Below, in pieces: positions 6,192 through 8,511 of a stretch of 8,511 nt of DNA. Made by a program: the position numbers and the translations under genes. The stretch is from NCBI GenBank assembly GCA_964604305.1, contig CAZRYM010000086.1, positions 1 through 8,511 of the forward strand. The letters run 5' to 3'. Origin of the DNA: JASUTC01 sp964604305 (lineage in GTDB: Bacteria; Thermotogota; Thermotogae; MWEM01). Within the stretch, counting starts at the first letter, position 1; each line of letters starts with the position of its first letter. The notes below the pieces were generated by a model, which was not told the DNA's origin, ran no database searches, and worked only from the letters and a program-made list of their open reading frames with translations.

Positions 6192-6911
6192 ATGGGTAAT
6201 TATTTAAAAATTGGTTTGACCCTGATGGCCTTTGCCATCGTCGTTGCCATATTGCTTGCTGCGGTATATACCATAACAGAAGAACCTATTGCAATGGCAG
6301 AATTAAACGTAAAACTGGAATCCATTAAAACCGTTCTGACAGATCCTGTCAGCGGGGAGCTCTTAATTGATGAAAAGGACATTCCAGAGTCTCAAGAGAA
6401 ATTGAATGATAAAATATGGAAAGAAAATGATGGTGAAACGCTTTATGAGAGCAAAACATACAACGGTTATTGCTCTTCACCGGCTTATGAATTTTCGCTT
6501 AAAGATGGGAGAACCGCTTACATCATCAACGGTGCTGCCGTTGGATATGGAGGCTATGTTACCATCATGTGTTCCTTTGTCAAGGATACCGATTCTTTAG
6601 AGATGTTAAGGCTTGAAGTCCTGGATTATTCTCAGGAAACACCCGGACTGGGAGCCAAAATAGCTGAAGAGCCTGTGAAAGAAAGGTTCTTCAATATTCC
6701 TGAGCAAGGACTTGTAAAAGGCGTCAAAGTGGACAAAGATGCCGGTAAGACTCCAGCGAAAACAGAAGAACAAGAAAAAACTTATAAAAAAGAAGGGATC
6801 ATCAGCGTCAGCGATCTCATGACAGGGGCAACCATCACCCCAAGGGGTGTTGCAAATGCCATTAATACTATGAACGAATACCTTGAACAAACACTTGGGG
6901 GTGATGAATAA
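6192..6911 (+). CDS. rnfG: Rnf complex subunit G, covalent-FMN protein
   Basis: RnfG resembles NqrC: one membrane anchor (about residues 5-27) and an extracytoplasmic FMN-binding domain. Family motifs include GYGG (around 120), ETPGLGAKI (149-157) and the flavinylation site TGAT (211-214), with Thr214 expected to carry FMN through a phosphoester. At 239 residues it is slightly longer than many homologues. A charged stretch rich in Lys, Glu and Thr (about 175-200) lies before the FMN site. The gene starts one base after rnfD, with a purine-rich AGAAGGGGGCGAG site upstream, and its stop overlaps the rnfE start by one base. Confidence 0.95.
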   Translation: MGNYLKIGLTLMAFAIVVAILLAAVYTITEEPIAMAELNVKLESIKTVLTDPVSGELLIDEKDIPESQEKLNDKIWKENDGETLYESKTYNGYCSSPAYEFSLKDGRTAYIINGAAVGYGGYVTIMCSFVKDTDSLEMLRLEVLDYSQETPGLGAKIAEEPVKERFFNIPEQGLVKGVKVDKDAGKTPAKTEEQEKTYKKEGIISVSDLMTGATITPRGVANAINTMNEYLEQTLGGDE

Positions 6912-7555
6912 TGGCGAAAAGACAATCTGAAATAACCAACGGCATGTTCTCAAACAACCCCATTTTCGTACAAGCCCTTGGAATGTGTCCCACTTTGGCC
7001 ACAACCACAAGTGCAACCAACGGTTTAGGTATGGGAATGGCAACCTTAGCCGTTCTCATCATGTCAAACATCGTTATATCACTGATCAGAAAACTGGTTC
7101 CGGAGAAAATCAGAATACCCGTTTATATCATCATCATAGCGGGATTTGTGACTATGATCGATCTGTTGATGCACGGCTTCCTTTACGACTTGTGGAAGAC
7201 ACTGGGCCTTTTTATCCCTCTTATCGTTGTCAACTGTCTTATTCTGGGACGTGCAGAGGCTTACGCCAGTCAAAACTCTGTCTTTAAGTCCATACTGGAT
7301 GCACTGGGAATGGGACTGGGCTTTGCAGGAGGACTCATTCTGTTGGGTTCCGTCAGAGAAATTTTGGGAGCGGGAACCTGGTTTGGATTAACCCTTTGGG
7401 GAGATGCTTTCAACGTGTTCATCATGATCCTTCCACCGGGAGCCTTTATCACTCTGGGCCTGCTTGCAGCCATGTTCAACTGGATGGGCATTTCACGGGA
7501 AGAGAAAAAGAAGAAGAAAGCAAAAGCGGCAAAGAAGGCAGGTGAGACCGCATGA
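6911..7555 (+). CDS. rnfE: Rnf complex subunit E, integral membrane protein
   Basis: RnfE and RnfA are homologous six-helix membrane proteins, and in solved Rnf and Nqr complexes they hold a [2Fe-2S] cluster between them inside the membrane. The two cysteines for this are visible: Cys26 in LGMCPTLA and Cys109 in VNCLILGRAEA. Further conserved blocks are NNPIFVQ and GSVREILGAGTW. The C-terminus is a short lysine-rich tail (about 195-209). The 214-residue length is normal. The start uses GGGGGTGA (6897-6904) and overlaps the rnfG stop as TAATG; its own stop overlaps rnfA as ATGA, suggesting translational coupling. Confidence 0.95.
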   Translation: MAKRQSEITNGMFSNNPIFVQALGMCPTLATTTSATNGLGMGMATLAVLIMSNIVISLIRKLVPEKIRIPVYIIIIAGFVTMIDLLMHGFLYDLWKTLGLFIPLIVVNCLILGRAEAYASQNSVFKSILDALGMGLGFAGGLILLGSVREILGAGTWFGLTLWGDAFNVFIMILPPGAFITLGLLAAMFNWMGISREEKKKKKAKAAKKAGETA

Positions 7556-8127
7556 ATGTATTTCTGATTTTCATGTCTGCAATACTGGTTAATAACTTCG
7601 TTCTGCAAAGATTTTTGGGTATATGCCCTTTTTTGGGAGTCTCGAAAAAAATCGACACGGCAGTGGGGATGTCTTTGGCAGTCATCTTCGTCATGGTCCT
7701 TGCCAGTGTCATCACCTGGCTTTTAAACGGTGTGTTGGTATTAATGGGACTGGGATTCTTAAAGACCATTGTATTCATTTTGGTTATTGCCTCCCTCGTA
7801 CAGTTTGTTGAAATCTTTTTAAAAAAGGTATCTCCCGGCTTATATGAAGCCCTTGGCATCTTTTTGCCGTTGATTACAACGAACTGCGCCATTCTGGGGC
7901 TGGCATTACTTAATATACAAAACAATTACGGCCTGCTTGAAACGATATTCAACGCTTTGGGTGCCGGATTTGGATTTGGGTTAGCTCTGATACTGTTCGC
8001 CGGCATCCGGGAACAGATGGAATTTGCAGATATTCCCAAACCCTTTAAAGGCCTTGCCGGAACCCTTATTACAGCAGGGATATTATCCATGGCATTTGTT
8101 GGATTCAGCGGCATGATAAAACTTTAA
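7552..8127 (+). CDS. rnfA: Rnf complex subunit A, integral membrane protein
   Basis: This 191-residue polytopic membrane protein pairs with RnfE to form the intramembrane [2Fe-2S] site. The conserved cysteines are Cys25 in FLGICPFLG and Cys112 in TTNCAILG. The N-terminal VNNFVLQRFLG and the later GIREQMEFADIP are also typical of RnfA. The ATG lies inside the end of rnfE as an ATGA overlap, so it is probably translated by coupling, helped by AGGTGAG about nine bases upstream (7540-7546). Twelve bases separate its stop from rnfB. Nothing appears missing. Confidence 0.95.
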   Translation: MNVFLIFMSAILVNNFVLQRFLGICPFLGVSKKIDTAVGMSLAVIFVMVLASVITWLLNGVLVLMGLGFLKTIVFILVIASLVQFVEIFLKKVSPGLYEALGIFLPLITTNCAILGLALLNIQNNYGLLETIFNALGAGFGFGLALILFAGIREQMEFADIPKPFKGLAGTLITAGILSMAFVGFSGMIKL

Positions 8128-8139
8128 GGCGGTGATTGA

Positions 8140-8415
8140 ATGATTTTTATCAATAGCATCTTATTACTAGGCGCATTAGGACTGGTCTTCGGCACATTTC
8201 TCGCCTTTGCGGCAAAAAAATTTGAAGTCAAAGAAGACCCCAGACTGACCAAAATCATGGAGGCCTTGCCGGGTGTCAATTGTGGAGCTTGTGGATATCC
8301 CGGATGCGAAGCCTTTGCAAAGGCTATCATCAAAGGGGAAGCTCCGAAAGACGGCTGTCTCCCGGGAAAACGCCAGGGAGTTCCCGAGAAGATAAAAGAA
8401 ATCATGAGTGAATAA
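8140..8415 (+). CDS. rnfB: short RnfB: membrane anchor plus four-cysteine cluster domain only
   Basis: RnfB normally accepts electrons from reduced ferredoxin and passes them into the membrane part of the Rnf complex. Here the N-terminal helix (about 4-25) and the first [4Fe-4S] domain are intact, with NCGACGYPGCEAFA and Cys48, Cys51, Cys56 and Cys73. The protein ends at residue 91, at the natural edge of this domain. Known RnfB proteins run from about 190 residues in proteobacteria to about 330 in Acetobacterium, and carry two or more ferredoxin-type clusters after it; none is present here. The terminator stem begins four bases after the TAA, so no coding remnant follows. The start uses GGCGGTGA (8128-8135). 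It could be a working minimal form needing a separate partner, or the fixed result of a deletion. Confidence 0.9.
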   Translation: MIFINSILLLGALGLVFGTFLAFAAKKFEVKEDPRLTKIMEALPGVNCGACGYPGCEAFAKAIIKGEAPKDGCLPGKRQGVPEKIKEIMSE

Positions 8416-8419
8416 GCTT

Positions 8420-8451
8420 AAAAGGACGCCTTAAAGGGCGTCCTTTTTTTT
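8420..8451 (+). terminator. intrinsic terminator of the rnf operon
   Basis: AAAAGGACGCC (8420-8430) pairs with GGCGTCCTTTT (8437-8447) around a six-base loop, and the T-run continues to 8451. The GC-rich 7-bp core and eight T make this a strong rightward terminator. Its A-tract on the left side may let it also work leftward. Confidence 0.93.
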
Positions 8452-8465
8452 GTCTCTATATGTAT

Positions 8466-8511
8466 TTGAAATATATGTATAAATTATGTATAATAAAACG
8501 AACCGTTCTAT
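8466..8511 (+). promoter_or_regulatory. strong promoter with dyad at the right edge
   Basis: TTGAAA (8466-8471) and a perfect TATAAT (8489-8494) with a 17-base spacer form a near-consensus rightward promoter. Just downstream, where transcription should begin, GAAC-C-GTTC (8500-8508) is a small dyad that could be a repressor site. The controlled gene lies outside the window. Confidence 0.6.

Noticed and set aside
5675..6833. TGAT instead of SGAT at the flavinylation sites of RnfD and RnfG
   Set aside because: The family accepts Ser or Thr at the first position and the FMN-bearing Thr is present in both, so this is normal variation.
7476..7925. A 149-codon minus-strand ORF over rnfE and rnfA
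   Set aside because: It lies opposite two well-supported membrane proteins; the composition fits an antisense shadow.
8413..8511. A frameshift hiding the rest of rnfB
   Set aside because: The sequence after the stop is a terminator and a promoter, with no cysteine-rich ferredoxin coding in any frame.

Overview
This window looks like chromosome from an anaerobic member of the Firmicutes, probably Clostridia. The evidence is a moderately low GC content, strong GGAGG-type ribosome binding sites, TTG and possibly rarer start codons, a CsaB-type cell-wall pyruvyl transferase, and an Rnf operon in the order rnfCDGEAB, which is the order known from acetogens and other Clostridia. The species cannot be named from the sequence alone.

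Left part (1-2207): the first bases appear to be the start of a leftward gene. Divergent from it is a 656-residue soluble histidine kinase with three PAS-type sensor domains. No response regulator is in view. Behind it, on the opposite strand, lies a short gene (2261-2380, 39 codons) with its own ribosome binding site, a candidate promoter and a clear intrinsic terminator (2182-2207).

Middle part (2381-3860): a divergent regulatory region with several dyads and an extended -10 promoter leads into a structured 5' leader of about 100 nt. This precedes csaB, whose only well-placed start codon is ATC. Between csaB and rnfC are two imperfect 40-nt direct repeats, each built around a hairpin whose pairing is kept by G-U wobbles.

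Right part (3864-8451): rnfC, rnfD, rnfG, rnfE, rnfA and rnfB form one tightly packed operon with 1-nt gaps, 1- or 4-nt overlaps, or a 12-nt gap. It is closed by a strong intrinsic terminator. Together they encode the membrane complex that passes electrons from reduced ferredoxin to NAD+ and pumps Na+ or H+. RnfC, D, G, E and A look complete, with their cofactor motifs intact. RnfB is the exception: it is only 91 residues long and stops right after its membrane anchor and first four-cysteine cluster domain. The ferredoxin-like domains that normally receive electrons are missing, and the terminator begins four bases after the stop codon. This is the most unusual feature of the window. A strong promoter with a small dyad at the right edge suggests that another rightward transcript starts there.
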